This document shows, in pieces, positions 43,853 to 56,599 of a stretch of DNA of 64,000 nt (positions within the stretch are counted from its first letter, which is position 1; each line of letters opens with the position of its first letter). A program made the translations under genes and the position numbers. The stretch spans positions 16,657,738-16,721,737 of the forward strand of contig OY992833.1 of assembly GCA_963921425.1 (NCBI GenBank), read 5' to 3'. Source of the stretch: Dryas octopetala (taxonomy: Eukaryota > Streptophyta > Magnoliopsida > Rosales > Rosaceae). The notes under the pieces are model-generated. The model did not search any database, was not told the origin of the DNA, and saw only the letters and a list, made by a program, of their open reading frames with translations.

Positions 43853-45090
43853 ATGGCTTCCTTTTGTTGTGTAATGTTGTTTTTAGTGTTTTCATTGGGT
43901 GGGTCTGATATTTTGGCTTGCTATGCTGGAAACTTCTACAAAGACTTCGACATTACATGGGGAGATGGCCGTGGTAGAATACTCAACAATGGGCAGCTTC
44001 TTACCTTGTCACTTGACAGAGCTTCTGGGTCAGGCTTCCGATCCAAGCATGAGTACCTCTTTGGCAAAATTGACATGCAGCTCAAGCTTGTCCCCGGAAA
44101 CTCTGCTGGCACTGTCACCACCTACTATGTGAGTGATCAGCCACCTGATTAATTCCATAACCTCAATTTTTTTAAGTCAAATAATATATATATACATATG
44201 CTTTTGTTGTAGCTATTCTCAAATCCATTAACATGGGATGAGATAGACTTGGAGTTCTTGGGCAATATGAGTGGTGATCCCTACATTCTTCACACTAATA
44301 TATATACCCAAGGCAAAGGCGACAGAGAGCAACAATTCTACCTCTGGTTCGATCCCACCTCCAATTTCCACACCTACTCTATTCTCTGGAATCCCCATCG
44401 CATCATGTAAGTGATCAATAGGCAAAAAATGTGCATCAATTAAATGATCATCAAATTATTTTACTAGTTAATCTGACATGTTATGTTATTAAACTGATGA
44501 ATTTGACATAGCATGTCTGATATGACATGTTATGTTATATGGATATTATGTTTAAGTGAAATTTTGTTGAGATGTATAGTTCAGATCCACAGTTTTGCAA
44601 TATAATATGTCAAATATCTTACCTTTGAATTGATCGCCACTTATTTGCAATTGTTGTCCATTTTAGCTTGTCTGTTGATGGAATACCCATTAGAGAGTTC
44701 AAGAACCTAGAGTCATCCCATGGTGTTGCTTTCCCAAAGAGCCAACCAATGAGGATATACTCCAGCCTCTGGAACGCTGATGACTGGGCAACAAGAGGAG
44801 GGATGGTCAAGACAGATTGGTCACAGGCCCCATTCACTGCCTCCTTTAGGAACTTCAGCGCCAATGCTTGCATATGGTTTTCTGGTGCATCTTCTTGTAC
44901 CTCATCAAATTCATCATCACCATCTTCAAGATCAAGATCCACCAGTAGGTCATGGCTCACAGAAGTTCTGGATAGCACAAGCCAAGAGAGGCTCAAGTGG
45001 GTACAGAAGAATTACATGATTTATAACTACTGCACAGATAGAAAGCGCTTCGCACAAGGTCTCCCTCCTGAATGTGCTATACAAAGCTAG
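43853..45090 (+). CDS. XTH: Xyloglucan endotransglucosylase/hydrolase (copy D), 297 aa
   Basis: Exons 43853-44128, 44213-44406 and 44667-45090 join in frame (276, 194, 424 nt). The signal peptide ([10 protein letters not shown] to CYAG) precedes [13 protein letters not shown]. The active-site strand is [11 protein letters not shown], with Leu where the other copies and most of the family have Phe; both catalytic Glu residues are kept. An NMS glycosylation site follows. The C-terminal domain carries [14 protein letters not shown] and [15 protein letters not shown]. Copy D is opposite in strand to B and C, and about 4.8 kb from C. Two MULE MITEs and two other MITEs lie between them. A TATA-like ttatttaaa is at about 43793. 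Intact. Confidence 0.94.
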
Positions 45091-45249
45091 CAAGTTTCGA
45101 TCATGGATATATATAAGAGATTAAATATATAACTATATAGTCTCTATAGACTTATAAAAGCTCACGAAGGCTATATACTCATCCATAGTTGTGTGCCCCT
45201 GGGTCTAGCTCTAGTTTATGCTATAATATATATATATATATATATAATA

Positions 45250-45643
45250 ATGCTCTAAAACTAACTAATTAGTAGGTTAATACAAAATTAACCACCATGT
45301 TGGGCCCACTACACAATGTAATCTCAAAATCCAAATCGTTTATTTTTTAGGCCCTACTTCAAAGATCATTCCTGTAAAAAATTTCTAAAATCGAAAGTCG
45401 TTTAGCCATTTGATTATAATAACAACTATTTCTATACTTTTATCGAAAATACGGATCATCTATTTATTTGATTTTAATTAGATGACTATATGATTTTCGA
45501 TTTAGTTGATTTTTTACAATGATGATCTTTGAAATATGGCCTAAATAATTGATGGTTCGGATTATGAGATTAGTGATGTGGTGTGCTCAAAAGCATGGTT
45601 AGCTTCGTATTAACTTGTTAACTGGTTAATTTTAGAGCACTCC
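45250..45643. mobile_element. Second complete copy of the tgctctaaaac MITE, about 394 bp
   Basis: Left end tgctctaaaactaactaatt, right end ttaattttagagcactcct. It sits between TA microsatellites (45222-45248 and 45648-45674), consistent with insertion at TA. Confidence 0.75.
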
Positions 45644-45675
<32 letters not shown>

Positions 45676-45689
45676 AGTCACACCAGTTA

Positions 45690-46699
45690 CTCTTAATATA
45701 GACCACACATAAAAACTTTTAAGTCATTTACTTACAAAAATGATGATCTTTTCACGTACGTGTATGACCATTAACAGGGGATCACATATAAAGACGAAGG
45801 AGATCGAGTATTGAGCATTAATTAGTCACACATGAAAAGTTAATTAGTGTCTAATAAAGCTATAATTTTTTATAGAAGAAAAAGACTGAATTTTATTAAG
45901 CTATAATTGATACTCATATGGGATCTCCTCTCATATTCAATAGCTGAAGTGTCCAACAAAACTATAATTGATACTCACAAGTCATATCCAATAACTTGGA
46001 AGGAAGTGCTCCGTTCTTCAAGAAAAAAAAAAAAAAAAAACTGATGATCGATAGGACAAAAGTCACAGAACAGCAAAAATCAGTAGTTATGCAACTTATG
46101 CTTAAAAGCAACAATGACAAAATGGGTTCCGTTACAATACTACTAGTTTAACGTATGAAGCGCGGTCGAGCACCTGGCACATAATTATACCAAGGAGAAC
46201 TTAATTTGTTTCTTTCTGAATTTCGAGAACCTTTCTGTGAGGATTATGCATTTATTCACCCAATGAAAATTAGAAAATAATACTTTAATGAAGTTCTGAG
46301 AGGCTTATTCACGAGTTTCTTGTTTTGGGAATTTTGGACTGTTATGAGATTTGAAATGCAGAAAAAGTACACCTTGTGGACAAAACAAGAATAATATCAC
46401 ATGCAATTTTTTCCCCCTAATTTTTGTTATCACTTATTGTTAGAAAGTAGTGAATTACTTTATACTTTTTTAGTAAACAAAACGAAACAGGAGCTAGTGG
46501 AAGTAGCAAACCTGTGGTTTCTTTGTAGCATGGTAAATGTTGCAAATTGTGTCCACATGACACTCCCAGAAAATGGAAATGTAGAAACAGTTGTACAGTG
46601 TATTGTGTTGTGTCTCACATCTATCTGCCTACTATCGTTGTCTATCTTCGACTACTGGTTATGCCTATTCTTCCTTGACTCTGGCTTCCAATTAGCATT
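45690..46699. other. Intergenic, no gene seen
   Basis: AT-rich with an A run at about 46023-46040. No coding content recognised. Confidence 0.4.
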
Positions 46700-47428
46700 G
46701 GCTAGCGACTGACCCAACAATTCAGCAATGTCTGTCGCCATTGAACTGGTGTGACAACCTCAAATACGTACATAGACAACACTTGATGCTTAGACTCAAG
46801 ATCCAAGAGCTCCTTATCGTTACCGGCAGACCCCTTTTGGTATGCCCATAGCAATAATGACAGGGAGATTCTCGAGAGATGGGACATATAGATTTTGGGT
46901 CTCTGATATTAAGTGGGGAAAAACAGAAGTTAAAACGATCCTCGACAGATAATTGCTCGACTTTCTGTAACAATTTTGCAACCTTCTTTATATGATCATG
47001 TCGACACAAGAAGTATGACCCATCCAGACTGCAATTTTTATTATAAACCACAGCTATTTTTCCCAGCATCCGCATCAAAACCACATTCCGAATGAAGCAT
47101 TTTTCCACTACAAACACTATTATCATCCACATCTTGGTCCCCATCTTCCACAGCAGTTGAAAATGGTTTCATATCAAGGGTAACGCAGCCCATAAATTAA
47201 TTTTGGGCTTTGAGGGGGCAATCTAAGACGAACTGGGTCCATTAAGCTCGTCGAAAATGAACGGTTTGGGACATCAAAAGCTGAAGAAAATGGTATGTTT
47301 GGCAATACAGAGCGGTCATATGGTCCAGAGCAACTGAGATATTGATTCCACAAGAAAACTCTAAACCTAGATATGTTTTTCTTAGAAGCATAAACTCGAA
47401 AAAGAGAGCTTGCAGGGCCTCTAGCCAT
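46700..47428 (-). pseudogene. SUV3-like mitochondrial DExH RNA helicase remnant
   Basis: Minus strand 47428-47174 encodes a transit-peptide-like N-terminus, MARGPASSLFRVYASKK, with RFRVFLWN. After a frame break the acidic segment follows, and near 47030-46880 comes CSLDGSYFLCRHDHIKKVAK and EDRFNFCFSPLNIRDPKS. Another frame carries YQKGSAGNDKELLDLESKHQ and VLSMY. These blocks match, from memory, the start and the C-terminal region of plant SUV3-type helicases. The whole helicase core is missing and at least two frameshifts are present. It is a dead, internally deleted copy; it could also be a captured fragment. Confidence 0.62.
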
Positions 47429-49396
47429 TATTGAACACTCACATCAAACTTAGAAGCTCATAAAAATGATAAAATCAATAATAAACGACTAATTAAACTT
47501 CAATACGAAGAAAAAACCCACAAATTTGGGAACAATTTAAGCAAATAAGAGAGTGCGAATTGAATAGATTATAAGGAGCACACCTGAGGCAAGAAACAGT
47601 GACCGATTTGAGAGCGAGAGTGCAAATTGAGGGAAATTGGTGCCGAGGGTTAACCCAATTACTTTATACTTATTTATCAGTATATAACTAAATGATATAG
47701 ATCATTATCATAACTACGGCTTATAATATAATTAAGGGACAAATATGAGGGATATTGGATTTAATTTAATCTTGTATTGGTTTTACAGTGGTGTTAAATT
47801 GAATTCTTGGATGTGTTTTCCCTCACGTACCCTCCGGACAAAAAAATATTTGCTATTTGATATTCATTATATATTATCATTAATATGAGATATAAATGTG
47901 ACAGGACTCAAAGTCTCAAATTGAAATTTGTTGTGATCTCTGTTTGGAAGAATATTAGTCGACATACATATCAAACTCAAACTCTCCCGTTTCATTCCTA
48001 TAAGTTTTGACCACTTCAAATTATATATGGAGGACCATCAACCTCGCGAGATTGACTAACAAACTATGGAGAAGGTTATTATAAGTAGAAAAGTATTGGT
48101 CAAGTAACCCTCCATGGAGGCCAAAATGGCAGTCATATATATATGATGACTATACTAGCTCATGGGGTTAACCATGCAGCTAGGCTCCTCGACCTGATCA
48201 TCAACCCAAACTAACACATCAGAAACAGGTAGATTAGGCAAAATGAGTAATTGTATCTATATAGCATCCTGCCCTTGTCAATAATATCTGGTGCTCAAAA
48301 GGCTGCAGTGACTCTGCATTGTGAAAGATCAGTTGAGATCCAGCTTTGAGTCCCGTAACAATACATGCGTAGTTTTTGTTGAAATTTTTTTCATAGAACT
48401 GCAGACGCGAATGTTTCGATCTGCAGGTGCATACATTCACTAACCCCACATATGTACAGTCATTCACACACTCAAATTGGCCCATTCTTGATATGAAAAC
48501 ATACCAATTTGACAAATTGGTATATACGCATACATGCAGTCCTCCTTTTGCCAAGTCTCCACACCTTTCCAAAATGTATGAAGGAAGTCAACTGATCAGT
48601 CATTTGGGTGTCGGGTATAATTATGGGCTTTACCCAATTGAAAGAAATGTAATTGTTGTAATTGTTTTAAGGCAGGTGTTTCGGCCCAGACTTCTAAGTG
48701 GTAAGTTTATTTTGTTTTGTTTTACTATTATTATTATTATTATTTATTTTTATTAAGTAAACAACACTCATAATCTTTTTATTGATTCGTTGTTTTTTTA
48801 GTGTGTCTATAGGTTGTAAAACTACTTCATCTCCCAAGTGGCCAAGCCTAAATAAAAAACATCAAACCCTTATAAACTTTGAATTTGTATGAATTTCATA
48901 TACATGACAATGACTGCATGACAATCGAGAAACCAATGGAAAACCACCGAGCACTCGCCCAAAGTTGGTGTCAAAAAATTCACGTTTTGTACATATTTGA
49001 AACATAATTCAAAATGTCCTGCTCTAGGTTAATACCTAAACTAAAAAAAATTAGTATGTTACTGATTTGCTGAAAAACTATTGAAATTTGGGATTTAATT
49101 CTAATTTTCTAATTTTATTTTTGTTTATATATAGGATTTATCATAATTTAAATTAAAATTTTCTTAAAGGATAAATAGTAAAAAGTAGTAGATATTCAAT
49201 GCTTATCATTATTTCGAAAAATACTCAGTTGGAAAAACAAAAATTTCTGTACCAGAAAAAATAGGAGAACCAGTAAGCATATCAAATTCAAACTCTCCTG
49301 ATCAATTACTATAAATTTAAACCGCCTCTCACACTTACCAGAGTTCGTATACATGAAGAGAACCATCTAAACCAGGAGATTTTGATTTGACTCACT
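47429..49396. other. Intergenic upstream of the NAC gene
   Basis: No gene supported. A minus-strand frame at 48234-48572 (112 codons) has no recognisable motif. 48700-48760 is T-rich with ATT repeats. Confidence 0.4.
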
Positions 49397-51533
49397 ATGG
49401 AGAGTTCAGGTATAGTTATTAGAAGAGTTGGTCCAGTGACTGTCTATGGAGAACAAAACGATAGCTGTACTCTTGATTCATACTTTGATTCACTCCCACC
49501 GGGTTATAGGTTTAAACCCTTGGATGAAGAATTGGTTGTTCATTACTTGAAGAAAAAAATCGACAATGAACCTTTGCCTCTAAACAGGATCCAGGATGTT
49601 GAGTTGTACAAGTTCAGCCCTGACACTCTTGCAGGTCAAATATATTAATTATATTTGTTATTCATCTGTTTTTTAGCACAAAATTTGTTATTAATCTTTG
49701 AGAATATATGAATTATGTCTGCATTTGTTATTAAAGGAATGTAATAGCATATAGTTAATTTCATGACGTAGAATTATTAGTTTTCATTTTTCTCATCAAA
49801 GAGGTTCTTAATTAATTAATTTTTTGTTTATCCGACATATATGTAATCCAACATTTTGTAATTTAGTGGGAATTTATTCATAATTATCAAGGTATGGTAC
49901 TTAGATGTTTATATATAGGGCACACTGTGATCATGACACTAGGGCTTTAATTTTTTTTTTTTAGGGTTTTGAAATTATAAGTGTGACAATATTATATGCA
50001 CTGACGTTTATTGAATTATGATTTTCATGAAAAGAGGTTAGCTTTAACACAGATCAAGTCAAAAATTAGGGTTTAGGATATATGAAAACGACCTTTGCCT
50101 ACATACGTATGTTTCTTGAAATGGATGAGGAAGCTTCACTTAAATTTATTTTTATGCTAGGAAATAGCGTCCCAAAAGAATGGTTTTTTTTTTTTCGAAT
50201 TGGTGCTATACTTGATTTGGTTTTTCATAAGATATGTTAGGGATTAAGTACTCAATATTATAAAGCATTACCGTAATAGATGTTAGTATCTTCGATCACA
50301 TTAGGATATATCTATTTATTCGATTTCAAAATGAATTAGAAGGAGACGATCGACATGAGGTTAATTTTCTTTTACCATAGTTTGCTGTGTTGTATTTATT
50401 ATTCTTCGTGTTTTATATTAGAATGACTTAGAATCATTAGAGAGAGTTTTCTTTTATCATAATTTTTATCAATATATTGTTTTTTTTTGGGCACCGGTTC
50501 ACCCCACATGTTGATAAATAATGTTAATTTTTTTATTGTGTGTAGAAAATTACAAGCCACATCATAAGGATCGAGATGGGGAGACATGGTATTTTTTCAC
50601 ACCAAGGGAAAAAAAGTATCTTAATGGGAAACGCCCAAGTCGATCTGCAGGGGATGGATATTGGAAAGCTACCGGGGCTGATAAAGGTGTTATCTATGAA
50701 AGTGATACAGTTGGTTATAGGAAGTCACTGGTATTCTATAGAGGAAAAGCTCCCAAGGGTGATAAGACTAATTGGAAGATGCATGAGTTCACAGTCCACA
50801 GTCCTCACAAAAGAAAAGCACGCGGAAATGACATGAGGGTTTGGATAGAGATCTTACTCTTTCTTAAAGAAAACTTAGTCCCGTTTGGTATCTTTGTCCA
50901 AAAGTTTATAACAATTTTTTAATTGTTTACCAAACGAGGCCTCAATTGTTTGTTTGTTTTTTTTGGGTTATGATTTTGTTTTACCTCCCAGTTAATTTCT
51001 ACTTAATATTGATATAGGTTTTAATTTTCTTTGCAGCTTGATGACTGGGTTTTGTGTAGGGTATATAAGAAAATTGTCAAATTGAAAGCTTCTGGTGTCC
51101 AAATTCAGAAACAACAAAATGATGAAAGAAAGACACATGGAGATCATCCTCCACAAAATTCAGAAATGACTTCTTTACCAAGCAAACAAAGTGACACATA
51201 TGATATGGGTAGGTTGTACTTCATTTCATACTTTCAAAAACTTCTTCAATTCTATACTTTTCTAATCTTCTTCAATTCTATACTTTTCTATTGGAAAAAT
51301 TAATTGTTACGGTAACAGCATAGTTTTCTTATTGAGCCAAAAAAATCATTTGCAAGCCTTTGGTTATCACATATATATTTTTTTGTACAGGTTCTGTTGA
51401 CCAAGATATTGTTCTACCCAAAAATCCTCAGCATTCTCGGCAATTTAATGGATATCAACGACAACTGTATCCAGATTTTTCGGATTTACTAACAGATTTC
51501 GATGACCAATGGCTTACATACTTTAACGACTAA
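49397..51533 (+). CDS. NAC-domain transcription factor, 281 aa, four exons
   Basis: NAC proteins bind CACG-core promoters as dimers. Exons 49397-49634, 50546-50838, 51037-51208 and 51391-51533 join in frame (238, 293, 172, 143 nt). Subdomain A is [19 protein letters not shown]. Subdomain B is [21 protein letters not shown]. Subdomain C includes [20 protein letters not shown] and [14 protein letters not shown]. Subdomain D is [21 protein letters not shown]. Subdomain E is [13 protein letters not shown] loop [12 protein letters not shown] between B and C is unusual. The tail is short and ends [12 protein letters not shown], an acidic aromatic motif that could activate transcription. The final exon is too short to stand out as an open frame but fits splice phase. 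The gene is the only intact member of a local tandem array. Confidence 0.88.
50879..50942. mobile_element. Tiny foldback element in NAC intron 2
   Basis: gtcccgtttggta and taccaaacgaggc flank a 40-base centre. The same element is at the matching place in the second NAC copy (about 53187-53250), so it predates the duplication. Confidence 0.55.
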
Positions 51534-52843
51534 CTTGCCAAAGGTATTATATCTCGGTTAGGTTTTTGTTTTGTGTTATATATATTGGAGGGAATCGAAT
51601 TTCGAATCATGAACCTATATATTCTAATCTTAACTCATTACTTTCACCCACCCTCACCACTTGGACTAATCCCAAGGGCTTAAGTTAGGTATTTTTTTTA
51701 TTTTTTTATTTTGCAACTCCCCGTACTTTTGGCAACGGATATGCAAACATGTTAATGCTATAACATCAGCACAATATTGCTATAATTTTGTGTTTGTTTC
51801 ATATTACTAACAAATTTTAATACACTCAATTTCATAAACCATTTGAAGTTATTTTCAGCTGTTATTTCACTAATCATTCTATCAATTCTTTTTAAAGATC
51901 AACGTTACTTATTGTATGGTAGACCCAAGCTTGGATAATTAGCTTGGGACCGATTAGTAATACCTGTCATATTTACGTTGCATCAAATTACGGGATGACA
52001 ACTTGACCTCACAGGCTCAGATTGCACTTTTAGAATTTTATTCGAATTGAAAGGCAGGTGCACACTGCTGGTAGCCCTTATATTGTTGCCACATGGCAAT
52101 GCACGATTGATTATCATGGCAATTCACGATTGATTATCCCACCTAGACCACATAATGTGAGTGAGTCACTGTTTTTTTTTTTTGTATATATTTGAGGGGT
52201 AGAGGTCAGGAACTTGGATGCGACAAGCAATTTTATAGTTCATCCAACTGGGTTACTTAATTCATTAATTGTGATTGAAAATTACTTTTGACATTTCACA
52301 ATATGTTTTAATTTAAATTAATCATAGTTAAACTATAGATTTATTTATTAGGAGTTGTTGATCATATTTAATAGTTATGTGCATGGCAGAATTGAGTACA
52401 GTGGTAACCAGTTAAACGTGGTAAATAAAAGGATAATTATAAATGAATATTGGCGACCTTACCAGCCTCTCACAAAACACTCTCACACGTGTGTGTGTGT
52501 GTATCCAAGATATATATGTGATAATTTTGTTTTTATAATTTTTATAAGCTATCAACGTACAAAGGAAAATTAAAGGGACACTTGTTTTGTATGATTAGTG
52601 AATGTCCTTATTTTGCATGAATTTTGGTTATATATATACCAAAACTTCATAATTAATGACTATCAGAAATAAAGAAGGCCAAACAACAAAAGACTATTAG
52701 AAATGGAGAGATAACATTCTTAGATATTTTAATGTACAAAATTCTAAGATATTGGAAAAAATTAAATTGTTTGTTAATAGGCGAATGTATCATTTTTGTA
52801 ACCTCCTTTAATATTAAATAATGTTAATTTATTGATTGTTTGT
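51534..52843. other. 3' flank of NAC copy 1, part of the duplicated block
   Basis: The sequence from aaggtattatatctcgg on recurs after NAC copies 2 and 3 (55077 and 58246). The part near 52316-52790 recurs near 57180-57780. A GT microsatellite is at 52488-52502. No other gene. Confidence 0.7.
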
Positions 52844-52845
52844 AA

Positions 52846-55071
52846 AAAATTACACGCCATATCATAAGGATCCAGATGGGGAGCCATGGTATTTTTTCAC
52901 ACCAAGGGAAAAAAAAAGTATCTTAATGGGAAACGCCCAAGTTGATTAGCAGGGGATGGATATTGGAAAGCTATTGGGCTGATAAAGATGTTATCTATAA
53001 AACTGATACAGTTGGTTATAGCCTTCTAGGAAGTCACTGGTATTCTATAGTGGAAAAGCTCTCAAGGGTGATAAGACTAATTGGAAGATGCATGAGTTCA
53101 CAATCCACAGTCCTCACAAAAGAAAAGCACGCGGAAATGACATGAGGGTTTGGATAGAGATCTTACTCTTTCTTAAAGAAAACTTAGTCCCGTTTGGTGT
53201 CTTTGTCCAAAAATTTATAACAGTTTTTGAATTGCTTACCAAACGAGAACTCAATTGTTTTTTTTTTTTCCTTTTTGGTTTATGATTTTGTTTTACCTCC
53301 CAATATTTACTTAGGGTCAGTTTGGTATTGCTGTACTGTAAAAATAATTATTGTTAAATGTGCTGTAATTATAATCAGCTGTGAAATAAAACAGTTAAAT
53401 GTTTGATAAACTATATTATGAAAAGTGTTTTGGGTGCAAAAAGCTATTTTTATGTGTTTAATAAATATTAGTATTAAAAATGTTTTGACTGTATATAATA
53501 ACTAAAATGGACATAATACTGAAAATATTTTATTAGTTGTTTTGTTAAACAACCACTTCCTCCTCTCTGTGGAAGTATGTTTTGTATGAAACTAAAAGGC
53601 AACCTGCTCACAAACATTATCATATTGTATTACGGTACTCCATCATATGGTTTCCATGTGTTTGTGTTAGGAGAGCCTTTAAGTTAATTTCTGATAGCTT
53701 GTTAAACAGATTTGGACATGGGTCAAAAGTCAAAACTTAAAAGTAAAAGGAGAACCAATGAAAACATTACAACCCAAACCTTCAAATTTACTTTTGAAAC
53801 AGATATCATGCCCTTAACAACACAAATATCATGGTAGCTCTATCCATGGCGTCTCTCTTTCACTCACTTTCTCCTATTACCCAGGTTCTCTCTTTATGTC
53901 TCTCTTCTAAATATAGTCTTTTAATTCAAACCCATGTGGTTCTTTTGCTCTTTATTCAAATAAAAATCCCAATTGAGCAGAGATGGAAATTCAGAAATAA
54001 CGAAAACGGAAAAATGAGGAATCTTTTCTGGGTTTGCATAATTGTAGAGTTTTCTTGATTGGTTAGAACTTTTAAGATAAAAGCCATGAAAAGAACCATA
54101 AAACCCTAAGACTAATTGTACTTGGTAGTCTTCGGCCAAAAAGAAAATACACTACCCTCAGCTTACTTACCAATCATTAGTAGTAATCAACTTGCTTACT
54201 GAAATTTGCAGGTGCCATTTGGTTTGTCCCAATTAATAACCCGTCACTGGACCTTGTGCAATTTTAGGGTCTTTGAATACACAATAAAAAATGGGGCCTT
54301 ACTTGTAAATTGTTATAATTGATAAGGACATTTTAGGCATTCCAAAAGTTTCATTAAACCAAAGACCCGGTTCTTGCCTGATTATTTCCAACGTGATTTC
54401 TGAAAGCATCCCTTAGGTAGCTTTTTAAAATCTCTGCCAATGGACTGAAATTTTGGAAAAAAGCTGACATTCATTTCTTAACCAAACGGGCCTTGGGTCC
54501 AAAATTGTCAAAATAAGTGATTTTAAGTCTAAAAAAACAATACCAAACGGGGCCTTAATATTGATCTAGGTTTTCTCCTTTGCAGCTTGATGACTAGGTT
54601 TTGTGTAGGTATATAAGAAAAATGTCAAATTGAAAGCTTCTGGCCAGTGTCCAAATTTAGAAATAACCAAATGATGAAAGAAAGACACATGGAGATCATC
54701 CTCCACAAATTTCAGAAATGACTTCTTTACCAAGCAAACAACGTGGCACATATGATATGGGTATGTTGTACTTCATTTCACACTTTGAAAATCTTCTTCA
54801 ATTTTGTACTTTTCTATTGGAAAAATTAATTGTTACGGTAACACCATAGTTTTCTTATTGAGCCAAAAAATTCATCTACAAGCCTTTGTTAATTAATTAT
54901 CACATATATATTTTTTTGTACAGGTTTTATTGACCAAGATATTGTTAATTCCACCCCAAAATCCTCAGCATTCTCGGCAATTTAATGGATATCAATAGCA
55001 ATAATATCCAGATTTTTCGAATTTACTAACAGATTTCGATGACCAATGGCTTACATATTTTAACAACTAAC
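52846..55071 (+). pseudogene. NAC pseudogene, copy 2, without exon 1
   Basis: Exon 2 (52846-53151) keeps [12 protein letters not shown], but its A run is two bases longer than in copy 1, shifting the frame. A TAG follows (ttgattagc for tcgatctgc), and the acceptor changed from tgtag to tgtaa. Exon 3 starts after ttgcag at about 54586 with a TAG in the LDDW motif position. Exon 4 (about 54926-55071) matches the copy 1 tail with a TAG in QRQ. A 1241-bp transposon sits in the intron between exons 2 and 3. Exon 1 is missing. Confidence 0.88.
53314..54554. mobile_element. PIF/Harbinger-like non-autonomous element, 1241 bp
   Basis: Ends GGGTCAGTTTGGTATTG and CAATACCAAACGGGGCC are inverted repeats. 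It is flanked by the 3-bp duplication tta (53311-53313, 54555-54557), the target of PIF/Harbinger elements. Compared with copy 1 it interrupts cttaatattgat exactly. Inside, 53831-53884 has an exon-like ATG stretch (MVALSMASLFHSLSPITQ) ending at a GTTCTC donor, so a gene fragment may be captured. Confidence 0.85.
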
Positions 55072-56465
55072 TAGCCAAAGGTATTATATCTGCAGGATGT
55101 TAAGCATCTCGGTTAATTAGGTCTTTGTTTTTTGTTATATATATTGGAGGGAATCGAATCATGAACCTATATATCCTAATCTTTACTCATTACTAGCTCC
55201 CACCCACGTACCCTCATTATTTGGACTAATCCCAAGAGCTTAAGTTAGGTATTTTTTTTGTTTTATTTTGTAACTCCCCATACTTTTGGCAACGGATATG
55301 CAAAACATTTAATGCTATAACATCAGCACAATGCTAATGGATAATTGTCTTGTTTGCTTTGTGTTGGTTTCATATTACTAGCTAGTTTAATAAAATGAAT
55401 TTGATGAGTAATGCTATCTGAACTACAGTCTCTATGGATTGCAATCATGCATAGACCACTATCATTAATTTCATCTCTATTAAGATGTGATATAAATTAT
55501 GTAGTCAAGATAATTTTGTTGAACTTTTAATATTATTACATTGATTCTTATCATCTCATATAGAACCAGTTATTGTGTAAGACCATTATAAGAGCATCCT
55601 TAATAAAATTTTGGTTTTTGTTCCCCCCAGTAAAAAAAAAAAAAAAAAAAAGGTTTATCAATTAGAAACTTAGGATTAAATATCAAATTTCAATAATTTT
55701 TTGGTATAACATGAAGACCATATAATATTTTAATTGAACTACCAAATTTAAATTTAGTTTTTTAGATTATGTCACAAATATATTGGCCCTTTTGATTTGA
55801 GCTTTTTCCATTTGACATTTTTGTCCTTTGGCTCACATATGATGGGTATTAGTTAAAATTTATAAGGTATTGACAAAATTGCCCTTGAGGCTTTTATATT
55901 ATCTTGAAAATTTGCTAATGTACTATCAACTTCACATTTAGTTGTGACTGTACGACATTCACAACTTCAAATTTAGTTGTGACTGAACGACAGTCACCTC
56001 TAGGTTGTGAGACAGTCACAGTTAAGTTGTGACTTAATTAAAAAAATTTTAGAAAAATTATACTACAATATAGTATAAAAAAAGGTCAAAACAATAATTT
56101 TACTCAAAATAATACATAGTATAGTGGTGTGAGTTGTCTCTTTCAATTTACCAAGACAGTCACAGTTAAGTTGTGACTAGATTGATTTTTTTTTTTTAAT
56201 ACAATATAGTATAAATTAATGTAATATTTGTGATGTAATATTATTTTTACTTTTTTATTGTAGTGGCATGTGATGTAATATTTGTAAATTCTAATACCTT
56301 TTACTTTATTATTTTGTTTGACTTTTCAACTAGTACCTAATCTAAAATATTATTTAATTTTAGTATATAAACTAAAAAATTATTGAAATTTAATAGTTAA
56401 AATCAATGAACCTTTTATCAATTGGTTTGATTTGATTTATTTTTTTATTTCGTTAAAATAAATTT

Positions 56466-56599
56466 GGGTAATGCTAGAGGGACCATCTAAGTGTATTATC
56501 TCTCTAATATAGGTGGACCCCACTTGAGTGGGTTCCACTTGATGGGGCACACCTCTATTAGAGAGATGAAACACTTAGATAGTACCCCTAGTGTTTTTC
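56466..56599. mobile_element. Small MITE, about 134 bp
   Basis: gggtaatgctagagggacca and the inverse of taccectagtg-like right end (ctatctaagtgtttcatctc inverse) form a hairpin with a tggacccca centre. TSD not resolved. Confidence 0.5.

Noticed and set aside
48234-48572. 112-codon minus-strand frame
   Set aside because: No motif, start context or homologous block recognised.
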